Of a DNA stretch of 64,000 nt, positions 33,420 through 45,900 are shown in pieces. Both the position numbers and the translations under genes were made by a program. Location of the stretch: NCBI GenBank assembly GCA_014529385.2, contig CM043960.1, positions 26,615,896 through 26,679,895 of the forward strand, read 5' to 3'. How positions within the stretch are numbered: the first letter of the stretch is position 1; the number at the start of each line of letters is the position of its first letter. The notes below the pieces were generated by a model. It was not told where the DNA came from. It did not search any database and saw only the letters and a program-made list of their open reading frames with translations. Source of the DNA: Adiantum capillus-veneris. Lineage: Eukaryota > Streptophyta > Polypodiopsida > Polypodiales > Pteridaceae.

Positions 33420-36400
33420 GGAGTAAGCCCAAAGCGACATAAAGAACCACAATGAGAAATACATCATCCTGACGCTTTACATACAATGTGCTTTCTGTTG
33501 GACTGTTACGAAAGCCTCGTTTAACCAAATGAGTGTCAGCTTTCTCATACCAAGCACGAGGAGATTGCTTCAACCCATACAAAGCCTTCTTACATCAACA
33601 CACTTTGTCCTCTTGTCCTTTTATGACAAAACCGTGAGGCTGCGTTACATAAACTTCCTCAAATATGTCACCATTCAAGAAAGCGGTAACAATGTCTGAT
33701 TGATGTACATCCCAACCAAAATGAGCTGCCAATGCACATAGAAAACGCACAGTAGTCATACGACAAGTGGGAGCAAAAGTCTCTTCATAATCTATGCCTT
33801 GTTTATGTGCATAACCCTTTGCAACAAGTTGAGCCTTATGGCGATCGATCTCACCATCCGGCTTGCGTTTCAACTTGTAAACCCACTTCGTACCAATGGC
33901 CTTTTTGCCAGGAGGCAAATCACATAAAGTCCATGTTTCATTTTCTATGAGTGCATCATATTTTGATTGCATGGCAGCCATCCAATTTCTGAATTCTGTG
34001 CTTCATCAAAAGACAGAGGCTCCTCAACATCATGTAAGCTAGACACAGCCAAAGCATAACAATCCGATGCATAAGATACATGGTGAGAGCCTGAACAAGT
34101 ACGACTAGACAAAGATGCATCCAATTTACTGTCACGCAAAGTGTGCAGCAACCATTTTGGCATACCTCTAGCCTGCTCATTTTCAGCCCTTTCCTCATCA
34201 AGTACATCATGTACATATGCATCAGTAATAGACTGATCTAGAACATTTTTGGAAACCCCCATAGGCTGTACATTTGCCTCATTGGAACTTACATTCGTAT
34301 TTCCACCACTTAAAAGAGGCAACAAAGTGTCATAAATGTCCTGTGAGCTTACATTACTGTCTCTAGTACATGACAGCAAGGGCTGAATAGAATCTTCCAC
34401 AAACACTACATCCCGTGAAACCAGAATACGTTTTGTTTGCGGATGATACAACTTGTCACCTTTTCTTTCAGCACTATAACCAACAAAAATACATTTGACA
34501 GCCTTATCATCCAATTTTCTGCGCTGCACTTGTGGCACCAAAGCATATGCCAAACAGCCAAAAACATGCATGTGCTCAATAGAAGGTTTTCTATCATGCC
34601 ATGCTTCATATGGAGTAATAGACTGCAAAGCTTTCGTAGGACACCTGTTAAGTACATAAGTGGCACACATAATGGCCTCAAGCCAAAAAGAATGCGGCAA
34701 AGTTTGACTTTTGACCATACATCGTGCCATTTCCGTCAGTGACCTATTTTTCCTCTCAGCAACACCATTTTGCTGAGGTGTATAAGGCACTGTACATTGG
34801 TGTTTTATCCCACGACTAGCTAGAAATGCATTAAATTCATGAGACATATACTCCCCCCCTCGATCTGAACGGAGGGTGCCCATAGTACATTTCGAGACAT
34901 TTTCAGCCATAGCCAGAAATTGTTTGAAGCACATGAAAACTTCGGACTTCGCTTTAAGTGGAAATACCCATGCATGCCTGGAGTAATCATCAATGAAAGT
35001 CACGAAGTACAGGTAATTGCCCAAGGACGGAGTTTGCATGGGTCCACAAACATCACCATGCACAAGCTGCAACCTGCATGTGGCCCGAACTGAACCATCC
35101 TTTGGAAACTTAGAACGCTGCATCTTACCCAAAATACAGCCTTCACAAACAAGTTTGACAGGTGCTTCAAGAGGTGGCAAAGAATTAACCATATCAAATT
35201 TCTGCAAACGCAGCAAACTGGCAAAATTCAGATGACCAAAATGTGCATGCCAAAGTTTTGCATCTGAAATAGCCCTTGAATCTGCAACAGAATTTGCAAA
35301 ATTTTGTCCACACTTGTCATACAAAGTGAGCTTATACAACCCACGGCACAAAAGCCCAGATGCAACAATTTCATCACCAAAACTGAGATCATGAATTGTA
35401 CATCTGTCATCCACAAATTTGACTACAAGTCCAAGCCTAGCAAGTGCGGATACAGACAAGAGATTCTTCTTGATCCCAAGTACATAAAGTGCATCAACAA
35501 GTGTGAAGGAACTGCCATTAGTAGCAGTGAGCACAATCTTTCCAACTCCCTGAACTGGATAAGAGGCGTTGTTGGCACAAGTGACTGAATTCCCATGAGG
35601 GACAGACTCAAGAGAGGTAAACAATTCACGATGTGAGGTAATGTGCTTTGTAGCACCGTTGTCGAAATACCACACATGTGAATCTGCTACAACTGACAAG
35701 CATGCATCATGGACAGCAGGATTGTAAGTGCACTCTGCGCTAAAATCCCATTCTGCATCAACATCAGCAACACAGTCTCCTTTCACAGAAGACTCAACAA
35801 TGGCTGCATTTGTAGTGGAACCAGCATTTGCAGTGGAACCACCCTCTTTCTTCTTAGTATCTTTGGCCTTCAACTTAGGACACGACTTGATCAAGTGATC
35901 ATTATCTTTACAATAATGGCAACGCATCTTCTTTTAGCCCTTATCACCAAAATTGCTAGACGAAGCACCGCCAACAGAAGCATTAGGAACAGAATTTTTG
36001 CGACTCGTAGGAGAACCATAAGAAGCGGCTGCATTACTATTACCACCCTTTCTTTGAGAAGCAATAAAAGCATGTTCAACGGCACGCTGCCTAGTCCTGT
36101 TTTTTCTAGAAAGTGACTCTTGCAACAGCAATGTGCATAATGCATCAAACTTGACAACTTCAGGATTTCCTTGGGTCATCAGTCTCCAAGTACTAGCAAA
36201 AGTCTGGTAGGAATCTGGTAAGGCATCAAGAACAGTCTGCACAAGGGAATTGTCTGAAATAACTTCACCTGCAGAAATAAGTTGCTCATTAATATCCTTG
36301 ACACTAGCAAGGAAAGTGTCCATATCATCTTCCTCATGCATAATCTTCAACTCCAGCTCTTTACGCAGCAAAGAAATTTTAGCCTCATTGCGGCTTGCAT

Positions 36401-36770
36401 AAAGACCTGCTAGAAAATCCCAAGCTTGTTTTGCAGATTTTGCTAAACGGATGTGAGGAACAATGGTGCACTTCATAGACAACGCAATCAATGCATGAGC
36501 CTACGCATCCTTAACATCCCAACGAGCTTGTTCTGCCATAGGCAAAACAACTCTAACAGCTGCAATTCTTGCAGCAAGTCCTGCAACATCCTCAACATCG
36601 CCTACATCCTCAGAACCAGGACGTACATCAATGCCCTGCACAATGTTCCAGACACCCTTTGACACAAGAAAATGTTGCAGCATATAAGCCCACATAGGGT
36701 AGTTGTCCCCATCCAACCTGTCCTCAGCAACAAACATCTTGAACACATTTGTGTTGTTGTTGTCAGCCAT
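33420..36770 (-). pseudogene. gag-pol: gag-pol of copia D
   Basis: The start MADNNNTNVFKMF is at 36770. The gag core runs to about 35937 with a TAG at 36501-36503 and a TAA at 35934-35936, both in frame. The zinc knuckle CHYCKDNDHLIKSC follows at 35920. The protease motif is WYFDNGATKH (DNGA in place of the usual DSGA). Integrase has HAHFGH ... CEGC, then D (VHGDVCGP), D (LRSDRGGEY) and E (NGVAERKNR). A one-base frameshift near 33985 precedes RT (WTLCDLPPGKKAIGTKWVYK, HQSDIVTAFLNGD). A TGA follows KVC, then KKALYGLKQSPRAW, and the sequence ends at VVLYV, where DD should come next. Confidence 0.88.
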
Positions 36771-37132
36771 TGTAAACGCTGCACCTGATGTGAAAACTGC
36801 CCAAAAATAGGAGAAATGGAGCGGGAACAACCTGTGCTATATAGCACAAACCGTAGAAGACTATAAGGCACCTGTTATGCAGAAAACGGCACTGACAAAA
36901 ATTCTGTACAAAATGACGAAATAGCCTGTGCAATACTGCCTGTAGTGGAAACGGAGGCTGAAATGAGCCCAAATCAAAATTATGAGCAGACCGAGCTCTT
37001 CGATCGAGCCCAAAATTTTTGTCGACCTGCGAACGCTCGCCAAAGCTTACTGAAATCGGAGAAAGTGAGCAGGCGTGTGCTGGAGCATCTGGCGACTAAG
37101 CTCGGGAGGACGTGACCTGCAGTAATACCAAT

Positions 37133-37359
37133 TGTTGGAATTAGGGTTGCAGAGAAACACACACAGCTTGGAGAAGACGAAGGAAGCTCAAGGCACACAA
37201 TAGAGAGTGTGTTACTTAGTGTGCAATGGAAAGATAGATAGCCCTAGAGTGATGGGCATATATACAATGCAAGGGGGGAAAAACCTCCTAAAGAGGGAAA
37301 AAATGCCCTGGCGGTCCTAGTGTGTTCACACACATCACTACCACATGTATATGGTAACA
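37133..37359 (-). repeat. 5' LTR of copia D
   Basis: This 227-bp LTR, read on the minus strand, runs from TGTTACCATATACATG to TTCCAACA. It has the same length as the LTR of element F. Confidence 0.92.
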
Positions 37360-37570
37360 GATATTATCAGTTAAATTTCCCTTGTTGATGATTTATAAGG
37401 GCATTATTAGGTAATTTTGCAAAAAATCTTGCAAAAAAAAATGTATATGTGGTAGTGATGTGTTCACACACATCACTACCACATGTATATGGTAACAGAT
37501 ATTATCAGTTAAATTTCCCTTGTTGATGATTTATAAGGGCATTATTAGGTAATTTTACAAAAAATCTTGC
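37321..37570. repeat. 112-bp duplication with palindrome at the edge of copia D
   Basis: Bases 37321-37432 (39 bp of the D LTR end plus flanking A sequence) recur at 37459-37570. Between them, GTGGTAGTGATGTG and the inverted CACATCACTACCAC form a 14-bp stem with a 6-nt loop. The duplication therefore happened after D inserted. Confidence 0.85.
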
Positions 37571-37625
37571 GTTAACATCCAACTTTTTCTCTCCCTCTTC
37601 AAACATTGCCCTTAATTACTTAGTA

Positions 37626-37642
37626 CTCTTCCACCCCTCCTA
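37626..37642 (-). other. Internal polypurine tract of A
   Basis: The minus strand reads TAGGAGGGGTGGAAGAG directly at the end of the last polyprotein reading frame. It is the counterpart of 24237-24251 in B. Confidence 0.5.
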
Positions 37643-38880
37643 GATGGCGTACTCCGGATGACTGTGTGCATGGGTTGAACAATCGTGTCTATGCATAGCC
37701 TTGGTTGGCTCTACCATGCTTTGAATATCAATGCAATTCAAACCATTATGCTGTTCAAGAGTTGGGTCTTGAGTAATTAACTCAAGGATTTCTGATGTCG
37801 AGGCTTTCTGATGTTGTCTTCCAAAGAGCAAATCTTGTAGCTTTTGTGCTCTTTGCTTGATTGTACCATCAGGATGCTTTAGCATGCTGATTGCTTGAGA
37901 TGTTGGTAGCACTTTTGACTATTTTCGAGCTTTTACCCGCCATTGATACCTTGGTTTGTCTTGGTCAGAATGGTGTAGTTGAGTGTTTTGAAGCTTAACT
38001 CTCCATTGCTTGATTGGTTTTCCCGTTTGCGGAGAAGTTAAGTGCTCTTTTTTTTGCCAAATCCATTTCGTGTTAGGTTCCCTGCTCAGAGATGCTCATC
38101 TCTGTGTTTTGACCTTTGGAACCCTCTTTGGTATTGTCGATGATGTTTTGGGCACCCATATTTGAATTGGCTTGTCCTTAAGCTGTGCTTTCGGTACCCA
38201 AATTTGCCTCACTCCTTGCATGCTACCTGTAGCATTTGCTTGTTGATAGGATGGAGAAGATTGATTACTTCGTGGTTTGGTCTGCTGATTGCTTCCTTTC
38301 CATTCCTCCTTGCTTGGTGTAATTGGAACAAAGTTGTCCGCCTTTAGGTGATAACTTGAGCTGATTCGTAACCCAATCTGGTACTGCCTTGTATGTCCGC
38401 ATGCATGGAATTCCAAGAATGATTGTCTCATTCATGTGTTCATTTGGTAATCAAACAAACTTATGAGGGCATGAACATCCATGTACTATCACATAAAAGT
38501 TGACTACTCCCAATGTTGGTGTTGGGTTCTTGTTGCATCCTTTTATTGTCGCTATTCCTACTGTCAAAGACTGACTTGTTGCTGACTACATCTACTTGGG
38601 CTCCTGTATTGACCAAAGCATTTGTGCTATGATTGTTGAGTTGTACTCTTATGCGAAGGTTCATTCCATCTAACCATTCATCATTTGTTGACACTGCATC
38701 TTTCTGCAATTCCCATTGTCGATCATCTATTTCCAGTGTGTTGATGGCAATAGGTTGCTTCTTGAGAGCAGCTTTCCTTTTGAGTACCTGAAGCCGAGCT
38801 TCTTCCTGGGCTTCATCAATGACCTGCTGTCATTTTATCTTCCTTTTCTTGGCTGCATGCATTCGTTCTAGCAATTTATT
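37643..38880 (-). pseudogene. Second protease-like region of A with W-x-P-K repeats, decayed
   Basis: Pieces in different frames match the B sequence at 22803-24068 in order. A basic helix (AQEEARLQVLKRKAALKK) leads to NALVNTGAQVDVVS, the DSGA counterpart with Asn in place of the catalytic Asp. Then come RQIWVPKAQLK and IQIWVPKTSS, a TKWIWQKK, PRYQWRVKARK, and TIKQRAQKLQDLLF near the end. Conservation of these blocks in two families shows this is a real part of the polyprotein. The Asp-to-Asn change and the stops make this copy inactive. Confidence 0.7.
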
Positions 38881-40120
38881 GGTTAGTGGAAAATTGTACT
38901 TTTTTTAACGACATCCACTAATCCAATTAGCCATTGGTTCACCATCTAGGGTGGACAACTTGATTGATCCACTTGGAGATACATCTTCAATGATAAACGA
39001 TCCATTTTCCTTTTTCTTAAGCTTGGGAATGTGTTGTTTAAGGGAATAGACTAAAACTAAGTCCCCTTTTTTGAAGATTTTGGTAATTAGATGGGAATCA
39101 AAAACTGTTTTTGTTTCCGCTTTTGTGCATAGATGTGAGCTACAGCAGTTAGCCTTTGCTCATCTATCTTCTTTAAATCTTCAAGTCTTTCTGACAATTC
39201 ATGTCCAGTCCACTCGAGATCCTTTGCTACCCTTAGTGTCGGCAATAGAAATTCTATTGGCAGTATGGCATCAAGACCATAAACAAGGTTAAAGGGTGTA
39301 ACATTTAAAGTTGTTTTGAATGGAGCTCGATAAGCCCATAGAGATGCATAACGATTCATTTCCCAGTATGTCCTTCCTGAACTAACCACTTTAGTCAATA
39401 CCGAGCTAAGAATCTTATTTGTATGCTCAGCTTGTCCGTTTGCTTGTGGGTGATAGGGAGCTGATTTGTTATGGATGACCATAAATTCATTAAGCAAATA
39501 CTCGATTACCTCATTGAGGAAATGAGTTCCCCTATCACGACATTTTCTATTGGCAGTCCATATCTCGTGAACACATACTCATATAAGAATACGGAAGTGG
39601 TTCTGGCATCATTCTTTTGAGCTGCTTTAACCTCGGCCCACTTAGTCAAATAGTCCGTAGCTACAGTGATATATTGAGCTTGGGTTCTATAAGCAGGTGG
39701 CTGTATTGGCCCAACAAAGTCTATACCCCATTTTGCGAAAGCTCTAGCCCCCATCATTGGTCTTAAGGGCATACTATCTACTCTTGTTGGCATTTTTGCT
39801 TGTTGACAAACATCACACCTTCGAACATATTCTTTGGCATTTGCAAAACGTGTTGGCCACCATATGTCTGCCATTAATATTGCTCTTGTGGTGGTCTCAC
39901 TAGAAAAGTGACCCCCAGCTAATCCAGCATGTGCTTGTTCTATAATCGGAATATATTTTTCTTCATTTGCACAAAGACGCAAATGTTGATCCTTACCTCT
40001 CCGATACAATTGGTTTCCAATGAGACAATAGTCTCTCACTTCAGTTTCAATTGCTCTTTGACGGCGTTTACTCATATCCTCCGGAAATGTTCGGCTCGAT
40101 AAGTAAGTAATGAGATAGGT
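38881..40120 (-). pseudogene. pol: Integrase of element A (second zinc-finger module, core, C-terminus)
   Basis: The second N-terminal module begins with PKWSTYLITYL (about 40110) and ends with AHAGLAGGHFSSE ... CDVCQ. Catalytic D is in GIDFVGPIQPP. A single-base deletion near 39535 breaks the frame just where the VSDRGTHF motif should be. The core resumes with YHPQANGQAEHTNK, which holds the E. A further frame change near 39090 precedes the C-terminal part with GDLVLVYSLKQH and WISGCR. It is closely related to the B integrase. Confidence 0.85.
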
Positions 40121-40855
40121 ACTCCACTTAGGAACATGTTACATGAGGTATGGGTGTTTGTTTTTGACATTGAGGACAATCCTTTACAAAAGAACGAACA
40201 TCACTCCTCATAGTTGGCCAAAATACTCCAAGTCTCAAGATCCTTTGCATAGTTTGGTCTTCAGCAAAGTGAAGTCCTACTATGGTAATATGTGCTTGAC
40301 TTAGGTATTGGGCAAGATTAATCCATAAGAGCAATATTCCATCTCTATTTCTTTTGTATAGCCTACCCGCTAGTAATTGATATATAGCCGATTGCTCAAT
40401 TAATCCGATTGTAATAAGAAGTGGTATTTGCGAATCCACTTGAGCTATGGTTATCAATGATACCATATTTTTTGACCATCGAGGTATCATTTCTACAAAG
40501 AACAGATATGCATCTGGTAGATCATCATCTACTCCTTTAGGACGTTCTCTTGAAACAATCCTTGACAAATGATCTGCTCTTTGATGAGTAGTGCTCTTTT
40601 TTACAACCACAGTGAAATCAAATTTCAGAAGAATGATGAACCATCTCACTATTCTTCCTGTGTTGCATGGCTTGTTGACCAAGTACAATAAAGCTTGGTG
40701 GTCCACGAAGAACACAAATTTGTTTGCTAATAGGTAATGTCTATACTTTTTTATGACATAGATCATCCCTAATCCTTCTCTTTCAGTGGTGGTATAATTC
40801 TTTTCTGCCATGTTCAATTGTCGGCTAGCATACGAAATAGGAAAATCAATTTTCC
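40121..40855 (-). pseudogene. pol: RNase H (partial) and first zinc-finger module of A
   Basis: The sequence starts inside RNase H at ISYASRQLNMAEKNYTTTEREG. It keeps E (TEREGLG), D (FFVDHQALLYL) and D (RADHLSRI); the first catalytic Asp is deleted. The first integrase module follows: PRWSKNMVSLI, YQLLAGRLYKRNRD, then LHFAEDQTMQRILRLGVFWPTM ... CPQC. A frameshift near 40130 separates it from the second module. Confidence 0.8.
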
Positions 40856-41815
40856 TGTCTCTTGGTCAAATACCTTTTTGAGGTGTTCAAAATGATCAGC
40901 TCGGATTGATGAATGTACGCATAGATCATCCATATATATTTCCAAGAATTTCCTAAGATATTCTCTAAAATCATGGCTCATCAATCTTTAAAAGGTGGCA
41001 GGAGCATTAGTTAACCCAAAAGGCATAACCCGATAGGTAAAAATACCCCATTCTGTTGCAAAAGCAGTTTTATGCTGATCTTTTGGGTCAACCAAAAGTT
41101 AATTGTATCCCGAAAAGCCATCTAAGAAGCTGTAAGCTTCTTTACCTGCAACTCGTTCTAACACATGCTTAGTGATTGGAAGAGGAAAGTTGTCTTTAAT
41201 GGTAGCTGCATTCACTTTCTTGAGGTTGACACACACTCGTAACTTTCCATTCTTCTTGGGTCCTACCACAATTGGAGACACCCAATCTGTGTGTTCAATT
41301 TCATAAATGAATTCGGCTTCCTTCAGTTTTTCAATCTCTTCTTTGATCTTCCTGGAAAATGTTTCATTGTATGTGTATGGCCTGTGTCTACTTGGTTTCG
41401 CATCATCTCTCATGGGTATGGTATGTTGGGAGATTTCTGGATCAACACCCTTGAGATCCTTGTAAGACCAAGCGAAGATATCTCGGCATTCTTTTAGTAA
41501 GCTTAGTAAAAGCTCTTCTTCTTCTTTTGTTAGGTCATTTCCAATGTAGGCAGGCCTATGCTCTTCTCTTGGTTCAGCCAAATCTATCTTTTTCACGTTT
41601 TCAGGCCCTTCGTAGGACTTGCTCTGTTTTCGTAGTTCTCCACCAGGTTGTTCTACTATGATTTTTCGATCTTGGAGAGTATATTTTGTGTAATGGGATG
41701 GAACACTCATTACATCTTTAACATCCTCTTTTGTGGTTTCCATTTCGATTGTATATATCTCCTTTAGAGCTTTTTTCAACTCTTGATACTTCTTTTTCCG
41801 CTCAACTCGTGTCAT
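40856..41815 (-). pseudogene. pol: RT of element A, 3' part deleted
   Basis: Fingers and palm are present: EYEIEHTDWVSPIVV-type text, [35 protein letters not shown] and YMDDLCVHSS with the two catalytic Asp. In-frame TAA codons follow GFSGYN and APATF, where Gln is expected. After HLKKVFD the sequence jumps, with a frame change, into the middle of RNase H. The RT thumb, the connection and the first RNase H Asp (about 130 residues) are missing. B keeps exactly this lost part and lacks the palm. Confidence 0.85.
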
Positions 41816-42951
41816 GGTTGACTCTTTTTCCTATTTTTTCGGCTTTTTTGAGTATCCTTCCTCGTTTTTCTCGATGTTTTTGACAGTTCTGGATTTTTGT
41901 TTGAAGGATATCTACCAGTAATTTTGTCCTTGACATAATCTTGTGCATCTATCTGCATCAGGAACTGTGTTCTATTAGAAACTAATGGCATAGATCTAGC
42001 TTTCACGTTTTTGGTGTCTCTTTTTTGTCTATACCATTTTTGTCTTCTCGATTTCTGGTTAGGAAAGTCAAAAAACTTTTCCTCCCCTCCTTTCATGAGT
42101 AGCTTAGCTCTCACATGTTCTTTTTCTGACCCTGAATCTTTTGAGGTAGCTGAGTGTTCTTCTAACTCATCTGTTGCATCGTAGTAGCGGTCTGAAAAGA
42201 CTTGTTGAGCTTTCATCAAGTCCTTGGGTTCCTCAAATTCATCTTCAATGTGGAGGGTTGAAATCATTTGTATGGGAATTATGTCGTAGCTGTCCTCATT
42301 GCAAAATTGAGTAGGCATAGACGTATTCACACATACATCCATTGTCGCTAAAATTTGAGTCCACTCAAATGGCTCAAACAAATGTTCAAAGGGTTCAAGT
42401 ACATAGATTTCGTTTGTGCAATCCCTTTCTAAAATACATTCTTCTCGTTTTAACCTCCCATTTTCTGAAGCTCCGCACATCCAAATAGGAGTGTCTTTGT
42501 TCAACCACGATAAAAGCTTAGTTTCAGCCAAGGAGATTGAATCAAACTCTTGTATGGGCGTTTTTATGACATCTCTATAAGTGTGATCTTTTAGATTAAC
42601 CCTTGTTATAGATTCCACTTTCTTCAAGTACAGATAATTGTTTCCCCAATCTTGGATAAGCTGTACCTGTCGCATGAAAGGTCTTCCTAATATGATTTCG
42701 TAATTGAGTTTTTTTCCAAAGTCTACTATGGCAAAAGTGTGTTGATATTCAATCCCACAGGAATTGACTATCACTTTTTCAAGCAGCCCTAATGGTCTTT
42801 CAATGTGTCTGTCAGCCAATTGCAATTTCATTCGAGTTTGTCTAATGGCTGGTTGTCCCCAAGATTCCCCTATTGCTTTCATGGCTATGGCTATGCCTAT
42901 GCCTGCCCCACTATCCAGTATTGCCATGGTTTCAATGTCATTATATTTCAC
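41816..42951 (-). pseudogene. pro: Protease (first retropepsin) and linker of A
   Basis: This 379-residue open stretch contains AILDSGAGIGIA (catalytic DSGA) and IILGRPFMRQVQL. The linker contains IWMCGASENGRLKREECILERD, an acidic segment, and DYVKDKITGRYPSNK before RT. It has the same order and strong similarity to 10540-11585 in B. The domain itself is uninterrupted and would be compatible with activity, but its frame relation to gag and RT is broken. Confidence 0.82.
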
Positions 42952-45900
42952 TGGAAGGTTGTGCTTCCTTCTTCCCCTTCATAATATTCTCCGACTTTGT
43001 TCATTGGAACAGATCGAATCTCTTTGTTGTCCATTTTGTTTTTCCATTTTCCCAAATTTTTTGAGATTAGCCCCGTTATCCCCACCTTCTCTAGGGTTTT
43101 CTGTAGATCATTCTATAAATATAGTCTAAGTTTTAACAGTTCTCCCAAAGTAAGAGTGCATTGGATGGGTGTAGACATGATTGAATGAATTTTATCTACT
43201 TCTAGGGTCTGTTTTGCTCTTTTTAATTGAGTGGTCTTACACACTATGGATTCATTTTCGTTACCTCCCAAGTAAGAGGGTAATGTTCTCAAGGTCAATG
43301 GTTTCGACATCCTGAAGCTTGAGATCCGCAATCCCTATACAAGGATTATACATCCATGTCCATTCCAAGAGGTAGGTTGTCTAACCAAACTTCCTCTATA
43401 GGAGCTGACTTTAGAGTTAGGGTCCCATCATTGATCTCTCGAACATTTTTCATAAGTGTCCTGGCCAGTCTTCCTCTACGAATGGAATTTCATCTAAGGC
43501 ATCTTCATTGTATGGCACTATAAGTTCTGGCTCTTTTGTTTCAAGGTGGGGTTCTACCACCACTTTGGATTTTTCTTTAGTGTCTCTTACCACAAGCTCC
43601 TCAAGTTTTTCCATACCTTTGAGCTTGGGTTTTTGTTTTTCCAACATTTCTTGCGTGATTCTTACCAAATTTTGATAAGCTTCAAGCTTAGCTGCTTTCA
43701 TGTCTGGAGAAGGATAGTTTTTCCATTTGTTTTCCATGTTTTGGCATGCTTTAAGTCCCGCTTGGTAGGCTTCCAAAGCTACATTAATAGGCTAAAAAAT
43801 TTTATCAACCAAAATTGATCCTCCAAATTTTTCGGTTGTTTCTTTGATTTCGCTTCCTGTTTCTTTCACCTTTTCCTGGAATAGCTTCTTTGCTTTCTCC
43901 TCGATTTCAGCTTGTTGTTTCTGTTTTCTCATCTCTTACCTTTTGCTTCTGCTTCTTTTGGTCTTTTGAGAGGGAATTTTTGTATTCTCCGAATCATCAG
44001 AGGAGTTATGTGTCTTTTTCTTAGCCTGGGCTCTAGTGATTACCTTGATTGGAACAATCGGTTCACTCTCAGATGAGCTACTAGGTATCACTTGGACTAC
44101 GTTTACTACTGTTTTACCCTTGTTTAAAGGATTTTTAGGACAATCTTCTGGAAAGTGTCCTCCCTTTTTGCAACATTGTATGCAATAAGCTTCAACTAGT
44201 TTGAGGTTCTTGTCAGGCTATGGACATTCATTTTTCCAATGATCATCTGCACCACAGTTATGACAGTTTCCCGTTCTTGGCTTAATCATGGGTCCTACCA
44301 TAGGAGGTCTAACACCTTGAGTAGCTACATAATACATTGGTGTGAGATCTGGTGGATTATAAGTCACAGGTTCTTCCATTGGTGGTGGATGTGAATTATA
44401 CCAATCTCCTTCTACCATCACCGTAGATGGACTAAGCTCAGCATAGGGTGTAACAGGCACTAGTGCTTGCTCATCTATGAATCCTTCTGAATGCATGTAC
44501 TTTACACATTGCATTATGCCCTGGATACGGAGGTTGTTGACCCAACACGGGTTGAGGTCTTTCCATACCCATAGGTGGTCTTTGAGCTGGTACCATATTA
44601 GGATGATATCTGTATATGGGTTGTCCTTGTGGTCTCATGGGTACGTAATGAACATTCCCATCATACTTTGGTCGGAAATAGCACTCATTGGTCTCATGGA
44701 TGGTCCATTTACCCTCGATTGCACACCATTTTTGCGGTCTAATTGGTTGTCCTTGTTGAGATATCCCTTGTCATGGTCCTCTCATAGGTGCTTTTTGCAT
44801 GTTATTCATCATGTCATTCATTCTTTTGAGCATGCCTTCTATGGCTGACAGTGGTGCTGTAGCAACCGTTCCCACTTGTGTTGGTTTCGTGGATGTTGTT
44901 TTCTCACTTTGGTTATCCTTAGGGACATTTTCTTCATTGAAAATATCACAATTGCCTCCTAAGTCAATAGCATCTAACACACACTCTTCTAGGGTTGTAT
45001 GCTTCTTGCTATACAGTATATCATGAAGTTCTTTGTTTAGCAATCCCTCTAGAATAATGATACTAGTCGTTCTTCCACATGTATCTCTAGCCCTGGGCAT
45101 CTGGCAATATATTGTTTCATTCGAGTCGCACAATCCCTAACAGACTCACCATGTTTCTGTTTAAAGCTGTAGATTTGAGCTACCGTATTGTGTTTGATCT
45201 CCGTTTTAGAACAAGCAGCTACAAATCCTTGAGCTAATGTGTTCAAGTCCATGATTGACCTTGGTGGAATGTTTTGGAACCATGTCAATGCTTTTTCTTC
45301 TAATGTCATTCCGAACCCCTCGAATTGAGTATGGAAATCAATATGCGTTCTGCTCTTAGCACTTGCTTAAAGCTTGCTAAATGGACGTATGGATCCCCTG
45401 ATCCACTATATTTTTTGATCCATTTCTAAAAATCAGCTGGTCTGACATGTCTATTTGGTTCAACTCCCGGTCTTCTGGCAGTTGGTCATGTTCTGAGTCC
45501 TTCAAACCAGTCTATTGGAAATAGTGACTCATGTAGCCCTGGATTGGCCTTAGTGTCACCCGGTTTTCTATGTGATGAGGTGGTTTTTGGTTTCTTAGCA
45601 TTACTCTCAGAAGATCTCTTGGAATCAGGTGTTCATCTCTTAGAATAGTTTCTGGTCCTTGGCCCAATATCCAATCCCTTATTGAATATCCTTGATATTT
45701 GGTTTGTTCTACCTTCTCAGGAGTCATCATAACAAAGTTTTTGTTATAGCAATCCCTAAACAGGTAGGTTGGTAGGTCTGATGATCCCTTATCCTTGATC
45801 TTGAAGATATATATGATCTTCATGGCCGTCAGTTGTCCTGATTTAGCTGCGAAGTCCACATAAGATTTTTTACATTTCTATCCTCCCAACAATAGACTCC

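Larger units (their letters stand above)
33171..37359 (-). mobile_element. Element D: truncated Ty1/copia element
   Basis: LTRs lie at 33171-33396 (3') and 37133-37359 (5'), with GATAT on both sides (33166-33170 and 37360-37364). On the minus strand the primer site TGGTATTACTGCAGG starts two bases after the 5' LTR and resembles the initiator tRNA-Met type. The element is 4,189 bp. The polyprotein keeps gag, protease and integrase, but RT stops before YVDD and there is no RNase H, so it is defective. It inserted into A downstream of pol. Confidence 0.93.
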
